In this document: in pieces, positions 1-7,965 of the stretch
How the letters are laid out: the number at the start of each line of letters is the position of its first letter
Position numbering within the stretch: the first letter of the stretch is position 1
Origin: CALIBK01 sp037444165
GTDB taxonomy: Bacteria > Desulfobacterota > BSN033 > UBA1163
Assembly: GCA_037444165.1 (NCBI GenBank)
Contig: JBBIMX010000035.1
Coordinates: 1-27,912 of the forward strand
Length of the DNA: 27,912 nt
Direction: 5' to 3'
Notes under the pieces: model-generated
Seen by the model: only the letters and a program-made list of their open reading frames with translations
The model's database searches: none
What the model was told of the DNA's origin: nothing
Position numbers and translations under genes: made by a program

Positions 1-272
1 TCTCCAAACCTCCAACGAAGAGGTAAAAATCGATCGGACCTCACTCGATCTCTAAATCCCAGCGTTAGGCGATTCATCAACCCATTTCTACGATGGATCG
101 ATTCATAGGATCTATTTATAGGCCATCCGTCCATCCGCTTTCTATGGGTTTCGGAAATACTCCTGTCGGGCTTCAATTTATTTCTACCTTTCGGTGAGGG
201 CATACCTTTCATGAAAAATTCTTGCATGGAATGATCTATTTTTATTAAAATAGAAAAACTTATTCACGTCAA
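1..272. other. Non-coding leader region at window edge
   Basis: No convincing complete gene lies here. One plus-strand frame stays open from base 2 to a TAA at 53-55 and reads like a protein C-terminus in this genome's codon style, so the tail of an upstream gene may end there; two other frames are also open over this short stretch, so this is weak. Bases 140-205 hold a repeat copy (listed separately). Just before rlpA an AT-rich inverted repeat (236-242 with 247-253) sits about 20 bases upstream of the start. TTGCAT at 222-227 is the only -35-like word seen, and no good -10 box follows at the right distance. Confidence 0.4.
140..205 (+). repeat. Dispersed repeat, truncated copy A
   Basis: This 66-base stretch aligns without gaps to 18691-18756, with 56 of 66 bases identical by hand count and 33 of the first 34 identical. 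It corresponds to the central loop plus right arm of the palindromic element at 18641-18756. The left arm is not recognisable upstream of base 140, so this copy appears truncated or strongly diverged on that side. It lies in non-coding DNA upstream of rlpA. Confidence 0.75.
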
Positions 273-965
273 ATGAAGAAAGCTTCGGAAGAAAAACCCT
301 ATCCTTTTCCTTCCATCCTCGTCTTGACGCTCATGACGATCCTCTCTCTTTCGGCCTGTTTCCCAAAACATCGGGTGGTTTTTGAAAAAGGATTAGAAGA
401 ACCTTTAAAGTTAGAGAAAAGAGTAACCCGTGGGGTTCAATACGGGATGGCCTCCTGGTATGGTCATGAATTCCATGGGAGGCGAACCTCCAGCGGTGAG
501 ATTTATGATATGTACGAGTTGACCTGTGCCCATAATACGCTTGCCCTTGGAACGATGGTCATCGTCACCAATCTTGAAAATGGAAGATCACTGGAGCTCA
601 GGGTCAATGATCGTGGTCCCTTTGCGAAAGACCGGATTATCGACCTCTCCTATGCGGCAGCCAGAATTCTTGGTGTCTATGAAAAAGGAACCGCCTTTGT
701 AAAAGTAGAAACCATCGGACCCTGGATCGAAGAGATTCCTCGATACCACCTTCAAATTGGATCTTTCTCCGACGAAGAGAGGGCACAACACCTGGTGGCT
801 CAATTGAGAAAAGAGTTTAAAAATGTCTATATTACGGTGATGGAGACCTCCACCCAGAGGTATCACCGGGTAAGGATCGGACCTTTTGAATCGAAAGAGG
901 ATGCCCTTTCCCAGGCCGAGAAACTCTCTCAGATGGGATTTAATGTGCTGATCACTACTCGGTGA
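273..965 (+). CDS. rlpA: RlpA-like septal lytic transglycosylase lipoprotein with SPOR domain
   Basis: 230 residues. A signal segment (about 12-28) ends in an LSAC lipobox with Cys29, predicting an outer-membrane-anchored lipoprotein. Residues about 55-135 form the double-psi beta-barrel (ASWYG start, His87 in CAHNTL, Asp113 in VNDRGPF); these match the catalytic His/Asp of RlpA enzymes, which cleave peptidoglycan strands lacking stem peptides. Residues about 157-230 are a SPOR domain (YHLQIGSF, RVRIGPF), the module that binds denuded septal glycan. Order and length fit canonical RlpA. The ATG has no obvious Shine-Dalgarno sequence, but no better in-frame start exists. The dpp-like operon follows 54 bases downstream on the same strand; co-transcription is possible but not shown. 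Family assignment is strong; enzymatic activity is inferred, as not all RlpA homologues are active. Confidence 0.9.
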   Translation: MKKASEEKPYPFPSILVLTLMTILSLSACFPKHRVVFEKGLEEPLKLEKRVTRGVQYGMASWYGHEFHGRRTSSGEIYDMYELTCAHNTLALGTMVIVTNLENGRSLELRVNDRGPFAKDRIIDLSYAAARILGVYEKGTAFVKVETIGPWIEEIPRYHLQIGSFSDEERAQHLVAQLRKEFKNVYITVMETSTQRYHRVRIGPFESKEDALSQAEKLSQMGFNVLITTR

Positions 966-1019
966 CGAAAGGATGGCCCTGAGAGTTTAACCATCATGGA
1001 GAAAGAATAATCGGGTCAG

Positions 1020-2654
1020 ATGAGAATGAAAATCGTTCTTCTCTCCTTTCCTCTTCTTTTTTTAATCCTTCTCGGGATCAACCTTCTCTTTGTAAGTTCC
1101 CGCCCTACCCCTATGGTCAATCAATTGATTATCAGTTCAATTGGAGACGCTTCTTATCTCAATCCTGTCCTGGCCCAGGACTCCGCTTCGAGTGATATCA
1201 ATGGCCTCGTCTTTAATGGCTTGATCAAATATAATCGGGATCTCCAGGGATTTGTGGGGGACCTTGCAGAATCCTGGGAGATTCGACCTGGACCGGAACC
1301 TGAGATCACCTTTTTTCTCCGGAGAGGGGTCCTCTGGCACGATGGAAAACCTTTCAGCGCCGAGGATGTAAAATTTACTTATGATAAAATTATGGATGAG
1401 AAGACCCAGACCGTACGCCGAAGCGATTATGAATGGGTCAAAAAGGTAGAGGTCGTAGATCCTTACACCTTTCGGGTCACCTACAAACAACCCTTTTCCC
1501 CTGGATTGGGAACCTGGGGAATAGGGATTCTCCCCAAACATCGTCTTGAAAAAGAGGACATCAATACCACTTCCTTCAACCGAAATCCCATCGGGACCGG
1601 TCCTTTCCGATTTGTCGAATGGGTGAGCGATGAAAAGATAGTCTTGGAGGCCAATCCTCGGTATTTTGAGGGAAGGCCCCATCTGGATCGAATTATCTAT
1701 CGAATCATCCCTGAAACTTCCCTCAGTGAGATGGAACTTCTTACCAGGGGAGTGGACTATTATGGAGTCCTCCCCCACCAATATCGAAGAATGAATGAAA
1801 TTCCTTTTTTAAAAATTTACTCCCAGCCTTCTCTTTCCTATACCTATATCGGATATAATCTAAAAAACCCGCTCTTTCAGGACAAACGGGTAAGGCAGGC
1901 TTTAACCCATGCCATCCATCGGGAAGAGATCGTTCAGTATGTCCTCTATGGATTTGGACAGGTCATCAGTGGGCCTTTTCCAAGCCACCTCTGGTATTAT
2001 AATCCGAATGTGAAACCCCTCCCCTACGATCCCATAAAGGCAAAAAAACTTCTGACAGAGGCAGGATGGAAAGATACGGATGGAGACGGGGTATTAGATA
2101 GGGAAGGGAAGCCTTTCCGTTTCAAACTCATCACCAATAGCGGAAATGATATTCGGCGGGATGTAGGGGTATTGGTCCAGCGACAACTTCGGGAGCTTGG
2201 AATCAACATCACCTTTGAAACCTATGAATGGAGCGTCTTTCTTAAAAACTTCATCAATGCAAAACATTTCGATGCCTGTATCCTGGGCTGGAGCCTATCG
2301 CCTGATCCCGATGACTATATGATCTGGCACTCCAGCCAGATTGAGAAGGGTTTCAACTTTATCTCTTACGTGAACCCAGAGGCCGACCGGCTCTGGGAGG
2401 AAGGAAGAAAGGAATACGATCTGGAGAGACGGAGAAAGATTTACTGGCGAATCCATGAACTGATTGCCGAAGACCAACCCTATACGTTTCTTTTTTCACC
2501 TATCGGGATCTCTGCTCTTCAGAAGAAGTTCGTCCTGGTAGAGAGAGATCCTTCGGGTCGTGAAATCTACCGACCCATTCAGATGGAAAAGGCCGGCTTG
2601 ATGTATGATTTGATTAAATGGTATGTCCCGAGGGGCATCGTAATGGAGAAATAA
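1020..2654 (+). CDS. dppA: ABC transporter substrate-binding protein, peptide/nickel family (SBP_bac_5)
   Basis: 544 residues, the usual length of DppA/OppA-type periplasmic binding proteins. An N-terminal hydrophobic segment (about 4-26) exports it. Family features include a bait-binding start around residue 45 (LNPVLAQDSAS), the WHDGKPFSAEDVKFTYDKI block at about 105-125, GTGPFRFVEW near 190-200 and the VRQALTHAIHREEI block near 290-305. It captures peptides or similar oligomers in the periplasm and hands them to the DppBC channel. No lipobox Cys is visible after the signal segment, so it is either freely periplasmic or held by an uncleaved signal anchor. The next ATG (1026) is an equally possible start. 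It lies one base upstream of dppB and opens a five-gene transporter operon. Substrate (dipeptide, oligopeptide, nickel, heme) cannot be decided from sequence. Confidence 0.88.
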   Translation: MRMKIVLLSFPLLFLILLGINLLFVSSRPTPMVNQLIISSIGDASYLNPVLAQDSASSDINGLVFNGLIKYNRDLQGFVGDLAESWEIRPGPEPEITFFLRRGVLWHDGKPFSAEDVKFTYDKIMDEKTQTVRRSDYEWVKKVEVVDPYTFRVTYKQPFSPGLGTWGIGILPKHRLEKEDINTTSFNRNPIGTGPFRFVEWVSDEKIVLEANPRYFEGRPHLDRIIYRIIPETSLSEMELLTRGVDYYGVLPHQYRRMNEIPFLKIYSQPSLSYTYIGYNLKNPLFQDKRVRQALTHAIHREEIVQYVLYGFGQVISGPFPSHLWYYNPNVKPLPYDPIKAKKLLTEAGWKDTDGDGVLDREGKPFRFKLITNSGNDIRRDVGVLVQRQLRELGINITFETYEWSVFLKNFINAKHFDACILGWSLSPDPDDYMIWHSSQIEKGFNFISYVNPEADRLWEEGRKEYDLERRRKIYWRIHELIAEDQPYTFLFSPIGISALQKKFVLVERDPSGREIYRPIQMEKAGLMYDLIKWYVPRGIVMEK

Positions 2655-2655
2655 G

Positions 2656-3615
2656 ATGACACGCTTTCTCTTTAAAAGACTCCTTCAACTCTTTATGACC
2701 CTCATCGGGATTAGTATCCTCTCATGGATTATCATTACCCAGGCCCCTGGAAGTCCCATCGCCCTGACCATGGATCCAAAGGTCTCTCCTAAAATCATTG
2801 AACAGATGGAGAAGAACTACGATTTAGACAAACCCATCTATCAGCAGTACTTCCTCTGGCTCAAAAAACTCTTGACAGGAAAACTCTATTCTTTTAAGGA
2901 TGGAAGGCCAGTGCTCGAGAAGATTGGAGAACGAATCTGGAATACTCTTCTCTTGAATCTGGTAGCCACCCTCATCATCTTCTCCCTGGCTATCCCTCTC
3001 GGAGTCTTCTCGGCGAGGCGACCCTACAGTTTCCTTGACAACTTGGGAACCTTTGGAGCCTACCTCGGACTCTCCATTCCAGGATTCTGGTTGGCCTATC
3101 TGGTCATCTTGGCGACGGTAAAACTTTTTGGTTATCCTGTACTTGGATTGCGATCTTTTGTCATAGAAGGATTGAGTCCCCCCGAAATCGTTTTAGATCG
3201 AATCTGGCACCTCATGCTCCCGGCCTCGATCATGGCGATCCATGGGATAGCCGGTCTTTCCCGTTATACCCGATCCAGCATGCTCGAGGTCATTCGCCAG
3301 GATTATATCCGAACGGCTAAGTCCAAAGGGCTTCCGGAGGAGATCGTTTACTATAAACATGCCTTGAGAAACGCCCTTCTCCCCATCATCACCCTCTTTG
3401 GATTCCTCATCCCCGGTCTGATTGGAGGGTCGATCATTATGGAATCGGTCTTCGCCTGGCCTGGGATAGGACGATTGGCCTATCAGGCCGTGCTTGCCAG
3501 GGATTATCCAGTGGTGATGACGATTCTGACTATTTCTGCAGTCCTCACGTTGATTGGAAATTTTATTGCGGATCTCCTCTATGGAGTGGCGGATCCAAGG
3601 ATAAGGTACCAATGA
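2656..3615 (+). CDS. dppB: Peptide ABC transporter permease, DppB/OppB type
   Basis: 319-residue inner-membrane permease of the BPD_transp_1 superfamily. The first helix (about 8-28) and the conserved periplasmic stretch with QAPGSPI are typical of DppB, followed by five further hydrophobic segments. The cytoplasmic EAA loop, which docks on the ATPases, is seen near 212-232 (RTAKSKGLPEEIVYYKHALR), and the C-terminus carries the family ending YGVADPRIRYQ. It begins one base after the dppA stop and its last four bases overlap the dppC start, so translational coupling is likely. It forms the heterodimeric channel with the dppC product. Confidence 0.92.
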   Translation: MTRFLFKRLLQLFMTLIGISILSWIIITQAPGSPIALTMDPKVSPKIIEQMEKNYDLDKPIYQQYFLWLKKLLTGKLYSFKDGRPVLEKIGERIWNTLLLNLVATLIIFSLAIPLGVFSARRPYSFLDNLGTFGAYLGLSIPGFWLAYLVILATVKLFGYPVLGLRSFVIEGLSPPEIVLDRIWHLMLPASIMAIHGIAGLSRYTRSSMLEVIRQDYIRTAKSKGLPEEIVYYKHALRNALLPIITLFGFLIPGLIGGSIIMESVFAWPGIGRLAYQAVLARDYPVVMTILTISAVLTLIGNFIADLLYGVADPRIRYQ

Positions 3616-4475
3616 AAGGCAACGGGACGACCTCTCAAATCAGACTTGTTTGGAAATATTTCAAAAGGAACCGGTTGGCAGTCGGGGGTCTCACCATCCT
3701 CATCGCCATTTTCTTCGTGGCTGGAACCGCTCCTCTCCTTGCTCCCTATGATCCCGGGAAAACAGAGGTCTCTCTTAAACTAAAACCTCCTTCTTTGAAA
3801 CATTTCCTGGGGACGGATCAATTGGGGAGAGATGTGTTTAGCCGAATGCTTTATGGTTCCCGAATCTCCCTTTCGGTAGGTTTCGTCGCTGTAGGAATCT
3901 CCATCTTTATCGGGATCTTGGTCGGGGCCATCGCAGGTTACTACGGAAGATGGGTTGATTCTCTCCTGATGCGTTTGGTGGATGTCATGTTCTGTTTTCC
4001 AACCTTCTTTCTGATCCTAACGGTGGTCGCTTTATTGGGCCCGAGTATCTTTAATATTATGGTGGTCATTGGACTGACCTCCTGGATGGGAACTGCTCGT
4101 TTCGTCCGAGCAGAATTCCTTTCCTTAAGAGAGAGAGACTTTGTTCAGGCAGCCAAGGCCCTTGGAGTGAATGATCGAAGGATTATTTTTCGACACATTC
4201 TTCCCAATGCCTTAGCTCCGGTCTTTGTGTCGGCTACGCTCGATGTAGCAACAGCCATTCTCGTGGAAGCGGGGTTGAGTTTCTTGGGGTTTGGGGTCCA
4301 GCCCCCTGCTCCAAGCTGGGGGAACATTTTGACGGAAGGAAGAACCTATATCTTCGATGCCTGGTGGCTGACCGTCTTTCCAGGTTTGGCTATCCTTCTA
4401 ACTGTCCTCTCCTTCAATTTAGTGGGAGAAGGGTTAAGGGATTCTCTGGATCCGAGGCTTCGGGGGAGAAGATGA
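3612..4475 (+). CDS. dppC: Peptide ABC transporter permease, DppC/OppC type
   Basis: 287-residue inner-membrane permease. The N-terminal OppC_N segment (FKRNRLAVGGLTILIAIFF, about 16-35) and the GTDQLGRDVFSRMLYGSRISL block near 70-90 are diagnostic of DppC/OppC. The EAA loop lies near 180-200 (QAAKALGVNDRRIIFRHILP), and the end SLDPRLRGRR is the family's usual tail. The start overlaps the dppB stop by four bases (ATGA) and its own stop overlaps the dppD start the same way, marking a tightly coupled operon. It pairs with DppB to form the substrate channel. Confidence 0.92.
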   Translation: MKGNGTTSQIRLVWKYFKRNRLAVGGLTILIAIFFVAGTAPLLAPYDPGKTEVSLKLKPPSLKHFLGTDQLGRDVFSRMLYGSRISLSVGFVAVGISIFIGILVGAIAGYYGRWVDSLLMRLVDVMFCFPTFFLILTVVALLGPSIFNIMVVIGLTSWMGTARFVRAEFLSLRERDFVQAAKALGVNDRRIIFRHILPNALAPVFVSATLDVATAILVEAGLSFLGFGVQPPAPSWGNILTEGRTYIFDAWWLTVFPGLAILLTVLSFNLVGEGLRDSLDPRLRGRR

Positions 4476-5449
4476 ACCTACCTCTCTTAGAGGTCCGCTC
4501 TCTCACCACCCATTTCATCACAGAAGAGGGGATCGTGAGAGCGGTCGAAAACGTTAGTTTTGAAATCTATCCGGGTGAAATCCTCTGCCTGGTAGGGGAA
4601 TCGGGCTGTGGTAAGAGTGTCACCGGGCTTTCCATCCTAAAACTCATCCCTATCCCTCCGGGTCAGATTGTAAGGGGGGAGATTCTTTTCAATGGGAGAG
4701 ATCTCTTAAAATTGACCGAAAAAGAGATGGAAAGAGTGAGAGGAAATGAGATCTCCATGATTTTTCAGGAGCCCATGACCTCTCTCAATCCTGTCTTTAC
4801 CATTGGGGATCAAATTATGGAGGCCATTCAGCTTCATCAAAGGCTCAATAAAAAGGGGGCAAGAAAAAAGGCCATCGAAATGCTGGATCGTGTAAAGATT
4901 CCCTTTCCTGAGAAAAGAATCGACTCCTATCCTCATCAACTGAGTGGAGGAATGAGGCAACGAGCCATGATTGCGATGGCCCTCTCCTGCCAACCCAAAC
5001 TCCTCATCGCCGATGAGCCTACCACAGCCCTCGATGTGACCATTCAGGCTGAGGTCCTACGCCTCTTGAAAGAGATCCAGAGAGAGATGGGGATGTCGGT
5101 GATGCTCATCACCCATGACCTCGGGGTGGTCTCAGAGGTTGGGGATCGAGTGGCCGTGATGTACGCTGGAAGAATGGTAGAGTACGGGCCCGCTGAGACT
5201 CTATTTCATGAGATGCGCCATCCCTATACAAAAGGACTTCTTGAATCTATCCCTCAACTGGAGGAGAAAAGAAGTCGTCTCAATGCCATACCGGGACAGG
5301 TTCCTGATCCTATGAATCTTCCCGAAGGATGCAAATTTCATCCAAGATGTTATTTGAGGATAGAGGAATGTAGGAAAGAGGAACCTCCCCTTTTTGAAGT
5401 GAAAGAGGGTCATTATAGCCGATGTCTGAGGTGGAGGGAGTGCAGGTGA
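4472..5449 (+). CDS. dppD: Peptide ABC transporter ATPase, DppD/OppD type
   Basis: 325-residue ATPase energising the importer. Walker A is GESGCGKS at residues 42-49; the LSGGMRQR signature, the Walker B segment LLIADEPTTALD and the switch His (LITHDLG) are all present. The C-terminal oligo_HPY region carries the spaced Cys residues (GCKFHPRC, EEC, HYSRC) typical of DppD/DppF, which in some members hold an iron-sulfur cluster. The start at 4472 was chosen because it gives an ATGA overlap with dppC and the standard N-terminus LLEVRSLTTHF; an open frame extending back to 4364 merely runs through dppC. Confidence 0.92.
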   Translation: MNLPLLEVRSLTTHFITEEGIVRAVENVSFEIYPGEILCLVGESGCGKSVTGLSILKLIPIPPGQIVRGEILFNGRDLLKLTEKEMERVRGNEISMIFQEPMTSLNPVFTIGDQIMEAIQLHQRLNKKGARKKAIEMLDRVKIPFPEKRIDSYPHQLSGGMRQRAMIAMALSCQPKLLIADEPTTALDVTIQAEVLRLLKEIQREMGMSVMLITHDLGVVSEVGDRVAVMYAGRMVEYGPAETLFHEMRHPYTKGLLESIPQLEEKRSRLNAIPGQVPDPMNLPEGCKFHPRCYLRIEECRKEEPPLFEVKEGHYSRCLRWRECR

Positions 5450-5486
5450 AAAAAAGAATAAGAATGAATTTCAAGGTACGGGTTAA

Positions 5487-6476
5487 ATGAAATCCGAGAT
5501 ATTGATCGAGGTTCGAGATCTAAAAAAATATTTCTATAAAGAGCGCCTTTTCACCTCGGAAAAGGAACCGATCCGGGCTGTCGATGGAATCTCCTTTTCC
5601 ATCCGAAAAGGAGAGACTCTGGGCCTGGTCGGAGAGAGCGGATGCGGAAAAACAACAGCGGGGAAAGCCATTCTGAGATTAATCGAACCCAACTCCGGCC
5701 AACTCCTCTTCAAAGGCATAGACCTGATGGGCCTTCGAGAGAAAGAGCTGAGAAGACTCAGGCCTTTGATGCAGTTCATCTTTCAAGACCCTTATGAATC
5801 CCTCAATCCGAGGATGAAAGTTGGAGAGATCGTAGGAGAAGGGCTGGAGGTCCATGGATTCGCCCGAGGCAAAGAGATGAAACAACGGGTCGAAGAAGTC
5901 CTCGAAAAGGTTGGACTTCATCCCCAAGATGCGATGCGTTATCCTCATGAATTCAGTGGAGGTCAACGGCAAAGAATAGGAATTGCAAGAGCGATTGCCC
6001 TTCGCCCGGAGCTCATCGTTGCCGATGAACCCGTTTCTGCCTTAGATGTCTCCATTCAGGCTCAGATTCTTAATCTTTTGATGGACTTAAGGGATCAATT
6101 GGGTCTGACCTATCTTTTTATCTCCCATGATTTACGAATCGTCAAACATATCAGCAATCGAATTGCAGTGATGTATTTGGGAAGGATCGTCGAAATGGCT
6201 AAGGCAGAGGACCTTTTTCGTCAACCCCTCCATCCTTACACTCAACTCCTTCTCCAAGCGATTCCCAAATTGGATCCTGCCAAAAGGGAAGAAAAGAGAG
6301 TCCCGAAAGAAATATTTCGTCCATTTGGAAAAGAGCCGGGATGTCTTTTTGCTCCAAGGTGTCCCCATTTTCAAGATCGATGTGAGCGGGAAGTTCCCCC
6401 CCTGGTTGATCAGGGGGAAGAACACTGGGTTGCCTGTCATCTCTTTTCTCCCAAAGGGTTATCCTCCCTAAGTTGA
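5487..6476 (+). CDS. dppF: Peptide ABC transporter ATPase, DppF/OppF type
   Basis: 329-residue second ATPase of the peptide importer. Walker A GESGCGKT lies near residues 52-59, the Q-loop in FQDPYESLNPRM near 95-106, the FSGGQRQRIGIARAI signature near 155-169 and Walker B LIVADEPVSALD near 175-187, followed by FISHDLRIV. The C-terminal Cys set (GCLFAPRC, DRC, HWVAC) matches DppF. DppF partners with DppD as a heterodimer. It starts 37 bases after dppD, the largest gap inside this operon, and is followed by an AT-rich 55-base gap before dksA. Confidence 0.91.
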   Translation: MKSEILIEVRDLKKYFYKERLFTSEKEPIRAVDGISFSIRKGETLGLVGESGCGKTTAGKAILRLIEPNSGQLLFKGIDLMGLREKELRRLRPLMQFIFQDPYESLNPRMKVGEIVGEGLEVHGFARGKEMKQRVEEVLEKVGLHPQDAMRYPHEFSGGQRQRIGIARAIALRPELIVADEPVSALDVSIQAQILNLLMDLRDQLGLTYLFISHDLRIVKHISNRIAVMYLGRIVEMAKAEDLFRQPLHPYTQLLLQAIPKLDPAKREEKRVPKEIFRPFGKEPGCLFAPRCPHFQDRCEREVPPLVDQGEEHWVACHLFSPKGLSSLS

Positions 6477-6502
6477 TTTTTATTTAAAAAATATATTAGT
6501 AT
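6473..6502 (+). promoter_or_regulatory. Possible sigma-70 promoter for dksA
   Basis: TTGATT (6473-6478), an 18-base spacer and TAGTAT (6497-6502) lie in a conspicuously AT-rich stretch between dppF and dksA. The -10 match is only four of six bases. The gap and the AT-richness support a separate promoter here more than the boxes themselves do. Confidence 0.3.
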
Positions 6503-6531
6503 TTAATTTGTATCCCTTTTAGGAGAGATTC

Positions 6532-6930
6532 ATGGAACAAGAGAAACTTCTCTATTTTAAAGGACTTCTGGAGGGCCAACTTCACAGTCTCATCGAAGAG
6601 GCCTTAAAAACCTGTAACGATATGCGTCAGGAGACCGATGGGGTCTTCCCTGACCCTTCGGATCGTGCCTCTTTAGAATCGGATCGAAACTTTCTTCTCA
6701 GGATTAGAGATCGTGAACGAAAATTGATCTTAAAAGTGAAAGAGGCTTTGGAACGAATTGACAATGGAACCTTTGGGATCTGTGAGGCCTGTGGGAAAGC
6801 GATCTCTGAAAAGAGATTGATGGCAAGGCCAGTGACCACCCTTTGCATCGATTGCAAAACGGAGCGGGAGCGTCAGGAGAAACGAGAAACTCAGAGGGGA
6901 GGAAGATTACGAAAAAAATTCCCGGCCTGA
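6532..6930 (+). CDS. dksA: DksA/TraR-family zinc-finger transcription factor
   Basis: 132 residues. The N-terminal part is a helical hairpin whose tip reads DPSDRAS (about 41-47), matching the DxxDxA tip motif that DksA inserts into the RNA polymerase secondary channel. The C-terminal zinc finger is four-Cys (CEAC near 83-86 and CIDC near 104-107) with the conserved region ISEKRLMARPVTTLCIDCK. DksA acts with ppGpp to reprogramme transcription, repressing rRNA promoters and activating amino-acid genes on starvation. Length, tip motif and finger all fit true DksA rather than the short TraR class. A strong AGGAGAG ribosome site precedes the ATG. galT follows after 31 bases on the same strand. 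Confidence 0.88.
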   Translation: MEQEKLLYFKGLLEGQLHSLIEEALKTCNDMRQETDGVFPDPSDRASLESDRNFLLRIRDRERKLILKVKEALERIDNGTFGICEACGKAISEKRLMARPVTTLCIDCKTERERQEKRETQRGGRLRKKFPA

Positions 6931-6961
6931 TCTCTAACCTCTTCCTAAAACGATATCCATC

Positions 6962-7957
6962 ATGCCAGAGTTAAGAAGAGACCCCATCCATGGAGGATGG
7001 GTCATCATTTCAACCGAAAGGAGTCGAAGGCCTTCCGATTTTGCACCAGAAGAACGGAAAACAGGAGGGGGCTTCTGTCCTCTTTGTGAGGGGAATGAAG
7101 ACCGGACCCCCCCTGAGGTGTTCGCCTTTCGAGAAAATGGAACTCCTCCAAACTCACCAGGTTGGTCCCTGAGAGTCGTTCCGAATAAATTTCCTGCCCT
7201 CCGGATTGAAGGAGAGTTAAACCGGGAGGGAGAGGGGATGTATGATAAGATGAACGGGATCGGGGCCCACGAAGTCGTGATTGAAACCCCTCGCCATTTT
7301 GAAAGCCTTTCCACCCTTCCCCTAAAAGCAGTCGAAAATGTGCTTTTAGCCTATCGGGAAAGGATCATCGATCTTCGACGAGATTTCCGGCTTCGCTATG
7401 TCATGGTGTTTAAAAACTATGGAGTGGCTGCCGGGGCCTCCCTCGAACATTCTCACTCTCAGATCATTGCCCTCCCCATTGTTCCTACCAGGGTCCGCGA
7501 AGAGATCCAGGGAGCTAAAAATTACTTCGATTATAAGGATCGATGCGTCTATTGCGATATCATCCGACAGGAACTTCGGGATAGAAGGCGGGTCGTCTAT
7601 GAAAATCAAGGTTTCGTCTCTCTGGCTCCTTTTGCCTCCCGGTTCCCATTTGAAATGTGGATCCTTCCCAAACTCCATCAGCCGAGCTTCGAGCTGATGG
7701 CTTCTTCCCTCTTTCCTTTAGCTGCAGAAGCCCTTTCGGATGTCCTTCAGCGATTGAAAGAGGTGCTCGAAGACCCACCATACAATTATATTCTCCACAC
7801 CTCTTCTTTTCCTGAAGAGGATCGGAATCACTACCATTGGCATTTTGAAATTATGCCGAAATTAACAAAGGTGGCGGGATTCGAATGGGGAACGGGATTC
7901 TATATCAATCCCACCCCTCCTGAAGAGGCCGCAGAATATCTAAGGGAGGCCAAATAA
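6962..7957 (+). CDS. galT: Galactose-1-phosphate uridylyltransferase family protein
   Basis: 331 residues of the HIT-like GalT family. Zn-ligand-type pairs appear as CPLC (Cys39, Cys42) and CVYC (Cys195, Cys198). The active-site triad motif reads HSHSQ at 163-167, with His165 expected to form the uridylyl-His intermediate; classical Leloir GalT has HPHGQ here. The C-terminal HYHWHFEIMPKLT block (290-302) and GTGFYINPTPPEEAA are typical of the shorter bacterial/archaeal GalT branch. It would exchange UMP between UDP-glucose and galactose-1-phosphate, though some members of this branch use other NDP-sugars. galU, which makes UDP-glucose, lies three genes downstream in the same run. The kinase gene begins 8 bases after it. 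Confidence 0.85.
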   Translation: MPELRRDPIHGGWVIISTERSRRPSDFAPEERKTGGGFCPLCEGNEDRTPPEVFAFRENGTPPNSPGWSLRVVPNKFPALRIEGELNREGEGMYDKMNGIGAHEVVIETPRHFESLSTLPLKAVENVLLAYRERIIDLRRDFRLRYVMVFKNYGVAAGASLEHSHSQIIALPIVPTRVREEIQGAKNYFDYKDRCVYCDIIRQELRDRRRVVYENQGFVSLAPFASRFPFEMWILPKLHQPSFELMASSLFPLAAEALSDVLQRLKEVLEDPPYNYILHTSSFPEEDRNHYHWHFEIMPKLTKVAGFEWGTGFYINPTPPEEAAEYLREAK

Positions 7958-7965
7958 GGGGAGAG

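Noticed and set aside
1137..1781. Long minus-strand open frame opposite dppA
   Set aside because: Shadow of a well-supported binding-protein gene, no domain content.
4364..4471. Upstream extension of the dppD frame
   Set aside because: It lies wholly inside dppC; the ATGA overlap at 4472 and the family N-terminus fix the real start.
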